A stretch of DNA of 38,338 nt, from IMG/VR virus record IMGVR_UViG_3300006874_000039, positions 1 to 38,338 of that record; one strand, written 5' to 3'. Below are positions 23,147 to 31,601 of this stretch, one piece after another. The position numbers and the translations under genes were made by a program. The notes beneath the pieces were generated by a model, which worked only from the letters and a program-made list of their open reading frames with translations, made no database searches and was not told the DNA's origin. This DNA is from a virus. The first letter of the stretch is position 1; the number at the start of each line of letters is the position of its first letter.

Positions 23147-25170
23147 TGCGGCGGCAAAGAGCTGCAAGCATTGATCTTGATGTCATCCCAGCTCCAAAGA
23201 ATCAAGAACGTCGCGATGACTGCGAGCGAAACTTTAGGTTGTTCTGTGAACAATACAGGCCAGAGGTCTTCCATTTCGGCTGGTCCGATGATCACCTTAA
23301 GGTCATCGAAAGCATAGAGCAGATCGTATTAAATGGAGGGCTGATGGCCCTTGCAATGCCACGAGGGACAGGGAAAACCACCCTATCTATCACGGCAGCT
23401 ATGTGGGCTTTGTTGTATGGACACAGGAGGTGGGTTTGCCTTGTTGGTGCAACTGGCGGCAAGGCAGAAGCTTTGTTGAAAAGTATAAAGACCGAGCTGA
23501 GATTTAACCCTTCGCTGTTTGAGGACTTCCCAGAGGTTTGCGTTCCAATTAGGGCTCTTGAGGGAAGGCCAGCTAGAACTGTTTCCCAGACAGTTCAGGG
23601 AGTGCCTACAGCAATCCAATGGAATATGGATAAGCTCGTCCTCCCCTCGATTGAAAATAGTACCAGTTCTGGGTCAACTGTCAGTGTTTGTGGCATTACA
23701 GGAGACATTCGTGGGCAGCAAGAGACTACCATTGATGGTACGATTATCAGACCGGACCTATGCATTATCGACGACCCGCAAACTAGAGAATCTGCTGCTA
23801 GTGAAAAGCAGTGTAATGACCGCATTGAAACGATCCAAGGAGATATCCTCGGGCTCGCAGGACCGGGAGTAAAAATAGCATGTATCTTACCCTGCACTGT
23901 GATTCATCAATATGATGCAATTGATCGAATATTAGGTGACGAGTTTAAAGACTGGCGTTCATTCAGAACGAAGATGTTATACGGCAAAGCAAAGCATCCA
24001 GAGGAATGGGAGAAGTATGCGGTAGAACGAGACAGAATCATTTCTAACGACATTGACCTAAAGGTACTTAATGACTATTACCTTGAGCATCAGGAGTTGC
24101 TAGAAGAGGGATTGTACGCCTCGTGGCCGGAAAGAAAGAACGCTGATGAAGTGTCAGCAATACAACATGCTCAACATCTAAGGTTGAGGGATGAAAGAGC
24201 GTTCCTATCTGAATATCAGAATGAGCCTGAAGATCAGTCAGCAAAAGACATGATCACGGCAGATGAATTAAAAAGAAAAACTCATGATCTTGAGTTAGGT
24301 GTTGTTCCAGATGAGAGTGACACTCTGGTCGCTTTTGCTGATGTCCAGAAAGAAGCACTTTTCTGGATGGTAATGGCATTCTCGAAAAGGGACTTCACAG
24401 GCTGGGTTGTCGACTATGGACATTGGCCACAACAGCCCACAATGATGCAGAATTACAGAAATCTCAGAGTTAATGCATCTAGCTTGTATCCGGGAGAATC
24501 GCTTGAGGTTGTCCTTCGAGGACAGATGGAGGGGCTTACAATATATTTGCTGGATAGGGCATGGACTACTGAGCAAGGTATGCCAAGGAAGGTCGATAGG
24601 ATGCTCGTAGATGCAAACTGGGGGCAGTCGAGGGATGCAATCTACCAGTGGATATCAAGATCGCAATGGTCGCATCTTTTATTCCCATCGCATGGTAAAT
24701 TTGTTGGTGCATCCTCAGAGCCATTAAATGCCGGGCAGAAACCAAGTCCAACTAAATTTATTGGTACTCATTGGAGGATGACCATATCAAACGAAGTGAA
24801 AGTTAGATATTTCCTCTACGATGTAAACTTTTGGAAGACATATTCGCACGAGCGGTTGTCAACTGGGCTGTTTCAGGAAGGCAGTGTTAGCTTACCCAAG
24901 CCTCCATCTAAACACTATCATGACCAGCTTGTCAATAATCTGAGATCTGAATACCCGGTCACAGTTGAAGGTCGAGGTAGAACGGTTAAGGAATGGAAGT
25001 TAAAGCCTGGGGAAGACAATCACTTTTTTGATTGTTTTGTCGGATGTTATGTCGCCGCCTCTTCTTTAGGGTGTAGCGGCTCAGAAGAAGAGACTAAGTA
25101 CATTAACAGGAGTGGCAATGGCCAAAAGCAAAGACGACGACGCCGGATGGGATGGAAGCGGATTGAATAG
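23080..25170 (+). CDS. terL: Terminase large subunit (packaging ATPase/nuclease)
   Basis: Packages DNA into the prohead, powering translocation and cutting concatemers. The N-terminal ATPase has Walker A MPRGTGKTT (93-101) and Walker B LCIIDDPQ (227-234), with the first 40 residues basic and flexible. The C-terminal nuclease (RNase H-like) region shows AFADVQ, MLVDANWG and NHFFDCFVGCYVA near the end, each with an acidic residue in the expected strand or helix. The 696-aa length is on the larger side, similar to lambda-type TerL. GGAGG lies 4-6 bases upstream of the ATG at 23080, inside the previous gene. No obvious small terminase gene precedes it. Confidence 0.92.
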   Translation: MGKYSKTANKAGDERRKKQAELMRRQRAASIDLDVIPAPKNQERRDDCERNFRLFCEQYRPEVFHFGWSDDHLKVIESIEQIVLNGGLMALAMPRGTGKTTLSITAAMWALLYGHRRWVCLVGATGGKAEALLKSIKTELRFNPSLFEDFPEVCVPIRALEGRPARTVSQTVQGVPTAIQWNMDKLVLPSIENSTSSGSTVSVCGITGDIRGQQETTIDGTIIRPDLCIIDDPQTRESAASEKQCNDRIETIQGDILGLAGPGVKIACILPCTVIHQYDAIDRILGDEFKDWRSFRTKMLYGKAKHPEEWEKYAVERDRIISNDIDLKVLNDYYLEHQELLEEGLYASWPERKNADEVSAIQHAQHLRLRDERAFLSEYQNEPEDQSAKDMITADELKRKTHDLELGVVPDESDTLVAFADVQKEALFWMVMAFSKRDFTGWVVDYGHWPQQPTMMQNYRNLRVNASSLYPGESLEVVLRGQMEGLTIYLLDRAWTTEQGMPRKVDRMLVDANWGQSRDAIYQWISRSQWSHLLFPSHGKFVGASSEPLNAGQKPSPTKFIGTHWRMTISNEVKVRYFLYDVNFWKTYSHERLSTGLFQEGSVSLPKPPSKHYHDQLVNNLRSEYPVTVEGRGRTVKEWKLKPGEDNHFFDCFVGCYVAASSLGCSGSEEETKYINRSGNGQKQRRRRRMGWKRIE

Positions 25171-25444
25171 CATTTGGGGAAAGCCGAAGTTGTGCAAGGC
25201 TTGCGGTAGCCTGGGTCTAGTAGAAAAAGACAGGCTTGTAATTGGAACAACTAAAGGTGGGGTAGTAAAGGTTCAGGTTCGCTACAGGTGCGAGCGTTGC
25301 AATAAAGAATTCAATTCAGTAGTGGGTTATAATCATGGCGAAAAGCAAGCGGACGCAGGATCGGATCGACTTCGCGAAGGAGATGATCGAGGTTCTGAAG
25401 GAGAGATTGAAGGCATCGGCGGGGATACAGTCAGTGACAGCTGA
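25118..25444 (+). CDS. Zinc-ribbon-like small protein between TerL and gpW-like gene (108 aa)
   Basis: ATG 25118 has AGGAG 5 bases upstream, better than the GTG at 25112. Residues about 26-29 (CKAC) and 52-55 (CERC) make a four-Cys zinc ribbon like those in viral and bacterial DNA-associated factors. The last 35 residues are Asp/Glu/Gly-rich, overlap the next gene by 110 bases, and may be unstructured. It overlaps the terminase gene's end by 53 bases. Position between terminase and connector genes suggests a packaging-related role, not proven. Confidence 0.65.
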   Translation: MAKSKDDDAGWDGSGLNSIWGKPKLCKACGSLGLVEKDRLVIGTTKGGVVKVQVRYRCERCNKEFNSVVGYNHGEKQADAGSDRLREGDDRGSEGEIEGIGGDTVSDS

Positions 25445-25580
25445 TGGCGTTTCAACTACGTTCGCAACGGGCGGATCAGAAAGCGTTCGGGCTCAACTTG
25501 AATACTGGGAAAAGGAACTTTCTCGTCTAACTAGGTCAGGTGGGGCGACAAGAACCATCGATCTTAGTGGAGGGCTGTAA
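25335..25580 (+). CDS. gpW-like head-tail joining protein (81 aa)
   Basis: Small helical protein with the profile of gpW-like head-tail connectors: a long helix (RIDFAKEMIEVLKERLKASAG), a short beta hairpin (QSVTADGVSTTFATGG), and a second helix (RAQLEYWEKELSRLTRSG). It lies directly before the portal gene, where lambda has gpW, and the length (81 aa versus 68 in lambda) is close. The function would be to stabilise packaged DNA and allow tail attachment. It starts within the previous gene and its stop overlaps the portal start as TAATG. Confidence 0.7.
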   Translation: MAKSKRTQDRIDFAKEMIEVLKERLKASAGIQSVTADGVSTTFATGGSESVRAQLEYWEKELSRLTRSGGATRTIDLSGGL

Positions 25581-27070
25581 TGTCCGCAATCAGTACCGGC
25601 TACAATGCCAACTACCCAAAGACAAAACGCAGAAACCCAGGAACGACCGTCAGGTCTGTCGACGCTTCGGTCAGCGACCAGGACAAAAGGCAGCTGATTG
25701 AATCGGCCAGGGATCTGTATAGAAACTTCCCAGTTGCTGCATGGGCAATCAGGAAGCATCTAGACTATGTGTCGACGTTCAACTTTATGATCCAGACCGG
25801 AAATAAAGATTTTGACGATACATTCAGAAAGCTGTTGGAAGAAAATTCAAAGCCCGAGAATTGCGACATCACGGGACGACACAGCCTGAGCCAGCTGATT
25901 AGGCTTGCTGAAGGATTACGCACTACAGATGGTGACGTATTTTTAATGAAGCTCCGGAGCGGTCACCTCCAAGGCATCGAAGCCGATAGAGTGCGTAATG
26001 AGTATGACGGTAAGTTGCTTTATTCTGATGATTACCGTCGCAAGCCATGGCTAAGACCATATAGCGGTCAGGTTGTGTCCCCGTGGGCCACACACGGAGT
26101 TATCCAGAACAAAGCTGGGAAGGCCATAGGCTATAGGTTGTGGCACAAAACAATTGATGACAGATATCAATTCGATCGAGTGATTCCTGCGAGAAACATG
26201 ATTCACTTCGGCTATTTCGATAAGATGTCTCAAACTCGAGGCTACTCCCCGCTGATTGCTGCAATCGACACAATGCATGATGTCGATGAAATGTCAGAAT
26301 TCGCAAGACTAAAGGCAAAGGTCAGCCAGTATTTTGCACTATCGATTTCAAGAGACAAGACTGACTACTTAACTGGGTCAGATGCTTATGATGATGAGTG
26401 TGACAAAGAAGGTCAGTTTGACTCTATCGATTTTGGCACAGGTCCGTTGGTGCTAGACCTTGAGGATGGAGATAAAGCTGACTTCTTGGAATCAAAAACT
26501 CCAAGCACTGAATTTCAAGACTATATCACTCTAGCCTTGCAGATGGGACTTAAAGCTCTTGACATCCCATGGTCAATTGCAGATGAGTCGTTCACTAACT
26601 ACAGTGGCTCTCGAATTGCGATGACTCAGTATATCAAGTCTTGTGAATCAAAAAGAGCTGACGTTGTCCGAGTCCTTAATTCAATTACCGAGTTTTGGTT
26701 TTTAAGGTGGATCAAGGAAGGGAAAATTAAGCTTCCCGCCGGAGTAGAGTTTGGAGACATCCGTTGGAAGTGGATTCCAGCCGGAGTGCCTTGGTTTGAT
26801 CCGAGAGCCGAGGCCCAAGCTGATATCGATCTGATTGCAGCGGGGCTTAAAACTAGATCAGAAGTTAGACTTACCCACTTCGGTGATGATTGGAAAACAC
26901 AAGTTGCTGACAAGCTTAAGGAAGAAGAAGACTATCTTGCAGAGCTTGGTTTAAAACAAACCTCTCCAGTTAGCGGCAGCTCTGGGGTAAAGAACAGGGA
27001 AATTGAAGAGGAAGTTGATGACGATGACAGAGACGATGAAGACCAAGATCGACGAGCTGACGAAGTTTAA
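25580..27070 (+). CDS. Portal protein, lambda gpB-type
   Basis: Forms the dodecameric ring at one capsid vertex for DNA entry and exit. The 496-aa sequence matches the lambda portal family in length and landmarks: SARDLYRNFPVAAWAIRKHLDYV near the start, the segment LIRLAEGLRTTDGDVFL, the IPARNMIHFGYFD region before the wing, GYSPLIAAIDTMHDVDEM (stem helix), and YSGSRIAMTQYIKSCE. The C-terminus ends in an acidic tail that overlaps the next gene. GAGGG precedes the start. It follows terminase and the gpW-like gene and precedes the protease, the usual head gene order. Confidence 0.92.
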   Translation: MSAISTGYNANYPKTKRRNPGTTVRSVDASVSDQDKRQLIESARDLYRNFPVAAWAIRKHLDYVSTFNFMIQTGNKDFDDTFRKLLEENSKPENCDITGRHSLSQLIRLAEGLRTTDGDVFLMKLRSGHLQGIEADRVRNEYDGKLLYSDDYRRKPWLRPYSGQVVSPWATHGVIQNKAGKAIGYRLWHKTIDDRYQFDRVIPARNMIHFGYFDKMSQTRGYSPLIAAIDTMHDVDEMSEFARLKAKVSQYFALSISRDKTDYLTGSDAYDDECDKEGQFDSIDFGTGPLVLDLEDGDKADFLESKTPSTEFQDYITLALQMGLKALDIPWSIADESFTNYSGSRIAMTQYIKSCESKRADVVRVLNSITEFWFLRWIKEGKIKLPAGVEFGDIRWKWIPAGVPWFDPRAEAQADIDLIAAGLKTRSEVRLTHFGDDWKTQVADKLKEEEDYLAELGLKQTSPVSGSSGVKNREIEEEVDDDDRDDEDQDRRADEV

Positions 27071-28088
27071 TGCCATTGGGTTGGACAATGAAAGCAAGAT
27101 CGATTTTGACAAGGGTGTGATTTATGGTGCCAAAGTTATTGAGCTTGGTCGCGTCAATGATCATCGCCCTTTTGTTGTGGATGAAGAAACATTATCGGCA
27201 GTGGTGGCCTTCGGGAACCGTCCGAATAATGGAATCAAGGTAAGGTTTACCCACACTCAAGAGTCCCTGGGAAATCACCTTGGTCGTGCGGTTAATTTCT
27301 ACCGTCGCGGACAGGAGAACTGTGTTCGTTGTGACATCAATTTAGTTAAAGCTGCGAAGTTGGCTCCCTTCAATGCTTATGACTATATCATGTCACTCGC
27401 CATGGAAGACCCTGAAGCGTTGGGGTTATCAATCGCATTTATGATGGACCCTGAAGTAGAGGCAGTGGATGGTCTACTGCCGGTCAGGATCAAGCGTCTT
27501 TACTCCGTAGATTTTGTGGGCGAACCTAATGCAACTCGCGGTGGTTTGTTTTCCGCAGAAAACGAGGAAAGTATGACTATTGAAGAGAAGCTCGAAGGCC
27601 TTCTTGATGAAGAGAAAAAAGATCAAGTTGTCTTTGAGGAAGATGAGAAGAAGGATGAGTATGAGGAGGATGTAAAGGACGAAGAAGCCTCCGAGGACGA
27701 AGACGAAGATAAGATGGAAGAAGATGAGGAAGACGGGGAGAAGGTTGAACAAAGCCAAAAGCCACTTCCTGAGTACGAAGCTTACATTGAAGCCTTCGGT
27801 GAGCAGGGTGCTGTCTGGTACTTGCGTGGAAAGCCTCTGAATGAGTGCTTTGCAGAATATCTTCATTCAGTCAACAAAGAGAATGAAGCATTGCGTGCAG
27901 AGCTAGCTGAAGCTAAGGCCCAGGTTGAAGCATTCTCAGCTGGGTTGGGAGAAGAATCTCCAGCTGCTGCGAACGCTGATGTACAGCTGTCCGAAGCTGA
28001 AATGCGTCACCAAGAGTTTATTGCTCAAAAGAAAGAGCAAGGCTGGAGCGATAAAGAAATTCGCTGGGCAAGCCTCTTCTCTAAATAA
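27018..28088 (+). CDS. Prohead protease with C-terminal scaffold domain (356 aa)
   Basis: The N-terminal part (about 20-180) resembles phage capsid maturation proteases: a conserved VRFTHTQESLGNHLGRA stretch, the putative catalytic His in FTH, and GLSIAFMM with the Ser, followed by VDFVGEPNATRGGLF. Residues about 185-250 are extremely acidic (Glu/Asp/Lys), typical of a scaffold, and a coiled coil and C-terminal helix follow (VNKENEALRAELAEAKAQVEAF). Fusion of protease and scaffold in one chain is known in several phages; the protease would digest the scaffold after assembly. The start could be 27018 or 27024; a TTG at 27003 is less likely. The 5' end overlaps the portal gene. Confidence 0.8.
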   Translation: MTMTETMKTKIDELTKFNAIGLDNESKIDFDKGVIYGAKVIELGRVNDHRPFVVDEETLSAVVAFGNRPNNGIKVRFTHTQESLGNHLGRAVNFYRRGQENCVRCDINLVKAAKLAPFNAYDYIMSLAMEDPEALGLSIAFMMDPEVEAVDGLLPVRIKRLYSVDFVGEPNATRGGLFSAENEESMTIEEKLEGLLDEEKKDQVVFEEDEKKDEYEEDVKDEEASEDEDEDKMEEDEEDGEKVEQSQKPLPEYEAYIEAFGEQGAVWYLRGKPLNECFAEYLHSVNKENEALRAELAEAKAQVEAFSAGLGEESPAAANADVQLSEAEMRHQEFIAQKKEQGWSDKEIRWASLFSK

Positions 28089-28117
28089 CTAATTAAACTT
28101 TCTATAGGATGATTTAA

Positions 28118-29065
28118 ATGAGTTTTCAAACGACTGCTGAAGTTTTGAAGTTGAACCGTAAGGATCTTGATGTCGTCATTCGCGACGTACTCGAGGCCAC
28201 CCCATTCCTTGGAGTTGCAGCCGCTCGATCAGTTGCTTCTGACAACTTCAAATATACTAAATTGATCACCGCACCTTCGGCCACGTTCCGTGCCCCGAAT
28301 GTTGGTGTGGATAATACTCCGAGCGGATACGAAGAAGTCAGCTTGGCTCTGAAATACTTGGATGCCAGCTTCTCCATCGATACCGCAGTTGCCAAAGTTG
28401 ACGAGCGTGGCGTTGATCATGCGATTGGTCTTGAGGCCCTCGCTGCTCTTCGAGCCGCTATGGTTACTGTTGAGAACAACATCTTCCAAGGCAACTCCAC
28501 CAACCCAGCTACGACCGGAGGTGGTATTGCTGGTGGCTTTGAAGGTCTTCCTGGAATCGGAAGTTTGAATGCCATTGCTGACTCCCAGGTTATTAGCAAC
28601 GGCGGTGTTGCTGCTAATGCTCAGACCTCTGTTTACGGTATTACCTTTGGCGAGAATGGATTTGAGTTGCTCTGGGGCGAAGGTGGTGAGCTTACCGTTT
28701 CCGAGCGAATGATGGTCAAGGAAACCTCCTCGGGTGCTTTGCAATTCTGGGCATACGCTCACGAGATTGCTGGCTACTGCGGAATGAAGAATGGTAGCAT
28801 CCACAGCATTCATCGACTTTGCAATGTCGATGCAACTGCTACGTTGGATGATGATGCATTGGCAACCCTGATTGCTAACAAACCGGTTGGGCAGGCTCCA
28901 TTTGATGTGATTGTCATGAACCGACAATCATTGCGTCAACTGCGAGAATCGAGAACGACCTACTCGCCAACTGGTCAACCCGCTCCCTTCCCTTCGGCCA
29001 CACTTGATGGTATTCCGATTGTTGTGACCGATGCTATTCTTAACACGGAAGCAGTGGTTGTATAA
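28118..29065 (+). CDS. Major capsid protein, HK97-fold candidate (315 aa)
   Basis: First gene after the protease, with AGGA about 8 bases upstream, and a composition rich in Ala, Gly, Val and Thr. The sequence has the order of an HK97-like shell protein: long N-arm helix (FQTTAEVLKLNRKDLDVVIRDVLEATPF), the strand/turn region AVAKVDERGVDHAIGLEALAALRAAMVTVENNIFQG (spine helix), and the A-domain strands FDVIVMNRQSLRQLR and LDGIPIVVTDAIL near the C-terminus, where capsid proteins typically end with a VTD-like strand. Length is in the normal range. No scaffold is fused, consistent with the scaffold being in the protease gene. Confidence 0.85.
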   Translation: MSFQTTAEVLKLNRKDLDVVIRDVLEATPFLGVAAARSVASDNFKYTKLITAPSATFRAPNVGVDNTPSGYEEVSLALKYLDASFSIDTAVAKVDERGVDHAIGLEALAALRAAMVTVENNIFQGNSTNPATTGGGIAGGFEGLPGIGSLNAIADSQVISNGGVAANAQTSVYGITFGENGFELLWGEGGELTVSERMMVKETSSGALQFWAYAHEIAGYCGMKNGSIHSIHRLCNVDATATLDDDALATLIANKPVGQAPFDVIVMNRQSLRQLRESRTTYSPTGQPAPFPSATLDGIPIVVTDAILNTEAVVV

Positions 29066-29430
29066 TGACCTTGTTGCCTGACCTCATCAAAGCGATGTTG
29101 TTAGGTTCTGAGGCTGTATTAGGTTCAAGAGTTACCTACACAGATTTGTCCACTGGGTCGTCATGGAGAATCCAGGCGACCCTTGGACGTTCTGTCCGAG
29201 AGGATACTGACTACGCTGGGAACTCGCTTGAGGAGACGACTGTTGATTTCATAGTCAGACTGTCTGAGATGAGATACAACGGAACTACGATCTTCCCTGG
29301 CAGGGGTGATACGATTACTTACAACGGAACCACCTATACCGTTTTGCCTGATGGTACAGAACAAACAGCTGGGTGGGGGTGGACTGATAACTCGCGTTCC
29401 TCTATTCGGATTCATACGAAGGAGATCTAG
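29065..29430 (+). CDS. Head-tail connector/stopper-type protein (121 aa)
   Basis: Strand-rich protein located directly after the capsid gene, where head-closure proteins occur. The C-terminal half FPGRGDTITYNGTTYTVLPDGTEQTAGWGWTDNSRSSIRIHTKEI is typical of small phage head-tail joining proteins with a beta-barrel of the gpFII/SPP1 gp16 type. It would plug the portal channel and receive the tail. Starts inside the capsid gene's stop (TAATG), and the next gene starts with GTG in its stop (TAGTG). Function inferred from position and pattern. Confidence 0.72.
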   Translation: MTLLPDLIKAMLLGSEAVLGSRVTYTDLSTGSSWRIQATLGRSVREDTDYAGNSLEETTVDFIVRLSEMRYNGTTIFPGRGDTITYNGTTYTVLPDGTEQTAGWGWTDNSRSSIRIHTKEI

Positions 29431-29852
29431 TGGGTATCATTAAAGACTCTGTCGACGCTGTAGTGACTGCAATAAACGCAGGCTCGTACTCACAATCGTT
29501 CACAGCACAAAAGAACTACAGACCAGCATTAACCCTCGATGACAGGTCATTGGGGGTTTTTGTTTGGCCTGAATCTTATGACCGAACTGTCGACACACGC
29601 GGTCGCCTTAACTGGACTACAGTTCGAGTTTCTGTCTATGTCAGGAAAGGTGTTACCGTCCCAACTGGGTCGGCTAATACATCGGACGTTGACGGCATGT
29701 TGGACCTCGTGGACGAAATAATTGCTCAGATCACAACAGCAGAAACATCAATTGTGGAAATCTCCTCCGAAGGTGCATACGACGGAGGCAGACTTTACAA
29801 CGACTCTGACTTCGCAGTGGTCATCACTGCTACTATAAGGAAAATGGTTTAA
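29430..29852 (+). CDS. Tail completion/minor tail protein-type (140 aa)
   Basis: GTG start with GGAG 5 bases upstream, overlapping the previous stop. The protein has an amphipathic helix at its N-terminus (IIKDSVDAVVTAINAG), two strands around FTAQKNYRP and GVFVWPESYDR, then VRVSVYVRKGV, and a second helix (DGMLDLVDEIIAQITTAE) before a strand-rich end. This layout is that of tail-terminator or gpU-like completion proteins found between head-tail connectors and the tail tube. The function is inferred from gene order and predicted structure. Confidence 0.68.
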   Translation: MGIIKDSVDAVVTAINAGSYSQSFTAQKNYRPALTLDDRSLGVFVWPESYDRTVDTRGRLNWTTVRVSVYVRKGVTVPTGSANTSDVDGMLDLVDEIIAQITTAETSIVEISSEGAYDGGRLYNDSDFAVVITATIRKMV

Positions 29853-30313
29853 TGGCGTTTGTATTGGGACAAGACGGCAAGCTCTATTTCAATGACGGTG
29901 GAACCTACGCATCGCCCACTTGGACGGAGCTAACTCAGATCAAGGATGTCACCTTGAATCTGACTAAGGAAACGACTGATGTAACAACTCGATCAGCAGC
30001 AGGCTATCGAGAGTATGCAGACGGTCTGAAGGATGTGAATGTTTCATTCAAGATGCTCTGGGATCAAGCAGCTGATGGTTATGATGAAATTCTAGCTGCA
30101 TATGAAAATAACACACCTATCGAGATCCTTTGTGTTGATGGCCCTGAGCCACCGCCGTCTGGGAGTACGATCAAGGGTGTTCGCATGACATGCATGGTCA
30201 GTAACTTTTCCAGGGACGAAACCTTGGGAGAGGCTATGTGGTCTGATGTTGAGTTGAGGCCTGTTGCGAATGATGACGCAGCACCGGCCATTTACACAAA
30301 ATCGACTCCGTAG
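29852..30313 (+). CDS. Tail tube (major tail) protein (153 aa)
   Basis: The sequence resembles phage tail tube proteins: YFNDGGTYASPTWTELTQIKDVTLNLTKETTDVTTRSAAGYREYADGLKDVNVSFKMLWD, the classic strand-loop-strand that lines the tube and bonds subunits, followed by YDEILAAYENNTPIEILCVDG and a final strand region. Length 153 is normal for short tube proteins. The start is inside the previous stop. It lies before the tape measure with one chaperone-like gene and one basic gene between. Would polymerise on the tape measure into the non-contractile tail. Confidence 0.8.
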   Translation: MAFVLGQDGKLYFNDGGTYASPTWTELTQIKDVTLNLTKETTDVTTRSAAGYREYADGLKDVNVSFKMLWDQAADGYDEILAAYENNTPIEILCVDGPEPPPSGSTIKGVRMTCMVSNFSRDETLGEAMWSDVELRPVANDDAAPAIYTKSTP

Positions 30314-30335
30314 TTTTAACCTTGGGAGGGGATAA

Positions 30336-30908
30336 ATGAGAAGCTTTAGAGATACCAAGGGTCGACAGTGGAAGATATCTATCACTGTCGGCATCTTGGA
30401 TGATATTTGCGATGAACTTGGAGATGATCTTTTCAATGATCCGACGAGTATATCACTACATCCTCGAGATCATGTTGCGATGCTATGGTTGGCTATAGCG
30501 GACCAAGCTGAGAAGCAAGGTGTGGAGCCACGAGACTTCGGAAGAAGTCTGGACGGCCCAACTTTGAAGGCTGCAATGGATGAGTTTATGGGTGCCTTGT
30601 CGGATTTTTTCTCAGCCCTTCTGCCCGGAAGAGGGGAGGCTCTGACACAGACATGGGCAGCAGCGAAAGCCCTGAATCAGATCGAGAAGACGATTCTGGA
30701 TATTGTCTCCGGGAAAGAATCTATCGGATCGCAGGAGTTGCAGGAGTTGATCCTCGGCCTTTCGCCTTTTGGCAACTTAGAGAGCTTGCATATGGAAGAA
30801 ATCCAGAGCTTGAAGGAGCGAGTAGAACAGCTCGGGGGCAAGGAATTGACCATCGACGAAGTACAATCTCTGTTCCACTCTCTGGACGAACAATCGACAC
30901 CTTCATAA
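30336..30908 (+). CDS. Tail assembly chaperone-type protein (190 aa)
   Basis: Strong ribosome site GGGAGGGG 4 bases upstream. The mostly helical sequence begins SFRDTKGRQWKISITVGILDDICDELGDDLFND, resembling phage tail chaperones that bind the tape measure (lambda gpG role). It sits two genes before the tape measure. In many phages this gene has a -1 frameshift to a longer product; here the -1 frame stays open to 30979, but I see only a weak slippery candidate (around GGGGG at 30834-30838), so I do not call a fusion. Function inferred from order. Confidence 0.65.
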   Translation: MRSFRDTKGRQWKISITVGILDDICDELGDDLFNDPTSISLHPRDHVAMLWLAIADQAEKQGVEPRDFGRSLDGPTLKAAMDEFMGALSDFFSALLPGRGEALTQTWAAAKALNQIEKTILDIVSGKESIGSQELQELILGLSPFGNLESLHMEEIQSLKERVEQLGGKELTIDEVQSLFHSLDEQSTPS

Positions 30909-30920
30909 AGGTCTTAACTG

Positions 30921-31601
30921 GTGACACTCCGACTAAAACCAAAAATAAAAACAGCGATGGTCCCACCGAAAGTGATTGAACGAGAAGTCAAAAAGGTGTG
31001 GGATGACTTTGGAAAAAATGTTTGGGGTGATAACATGCGGGTCAAAGGCAGGAACCTAATTGGGAAACCAAGTGTTGCTGGAACTTTGACTCCGAGAGGA
31101 AGAGTTAGGAAGTTTAGAAAAACGAGACCTGAAGGGAAACCACCTATCTCGCGTGTTCCGGATTCTGAATTTGGCCTTCGTTATGCGAAACAGCCTCACT
31201 TTGCAACTAGCGGTGATTATACCATTGCGAGTCACTTCATGGGTGATGGCCGAGGTAGTCGAGCCACTCAAACTCTTGAGTATGGTGGGATGACCAGAAG
31301 CTGGTGGGTTTGGCTTCCGGAGTCTGGCCCACGTTTTAAGCGTATTAAGGGAAAGAGAAAGGGGAGAAAACCAGATAAGGTTATTTTCAACCCACAGATT
31401 GCCCGACATTTTGCTTATGCTGTGGAGGGGACAATTGTAAAGGCAAGAGATAAATTTACCCATCGTCCAGTTTTAAGTGTAGCGGCTTCATACGTAACAC
31501 CTAGAGCTGGTAAAGAATTTGCATCAATCCTACAAGAGAGATTCCGCCCAGGTGGGATGTCTGGCAAGGTTAGAGGCTGGAAAGGCAGGGCTAAAAAATG
31601 A
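30921..31601 (+). CDS. Basic hypothetical tail-region protein (226 aa)
   Basis: GTG start at 30921 with AGG 9 bases upstream. The product is strikingly basic (many Arg/Lys, clusters RVRKFRKTRPEGK and RIKGKRKGRKPDK) with a few strands (DYTIASHFMG, TQTLEYGGM, SWWVWLPE). Its final part (VLSVAASYVTPRAGKEFASIL) has some resemblance to HK97 gp10-like tail-completion proteins, which also carry a TLEYGG-type segment, but the match is partial. It overlaps the tape measure start by 4 bases (ATGA). Could be a minor tail protein or nucleic-acid binding assembly factor. Confidence 0.65.
   Translation: MTLRLKPKIKTAMVPPKVIEREVKKVWDDFGKNVWGDNMRVKGRNLIGKPSVAGTLTPRGRVRKFRKTRPEGKPPISRVPDSEFGLRYAKQPHFATSGDYTIASHFMGDGRGSRATQTLEYGGMTRSWWVWLPESGPRFKRIKGKRKGRKPDKVIFNPQIARHFAYAVEGTIVKARDKFTHRPVLSVAASYVTPRAGKEFASILQERFRPGGMSGKVRGWKGRAKK

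Noticed and set aside
30653-30979. 108-codon frame overlapping the tail chaperone gene
   Set aside because: Start is inside the chaperone gene without a ribosome site; only its last part is of interest as a possible -1 extension.
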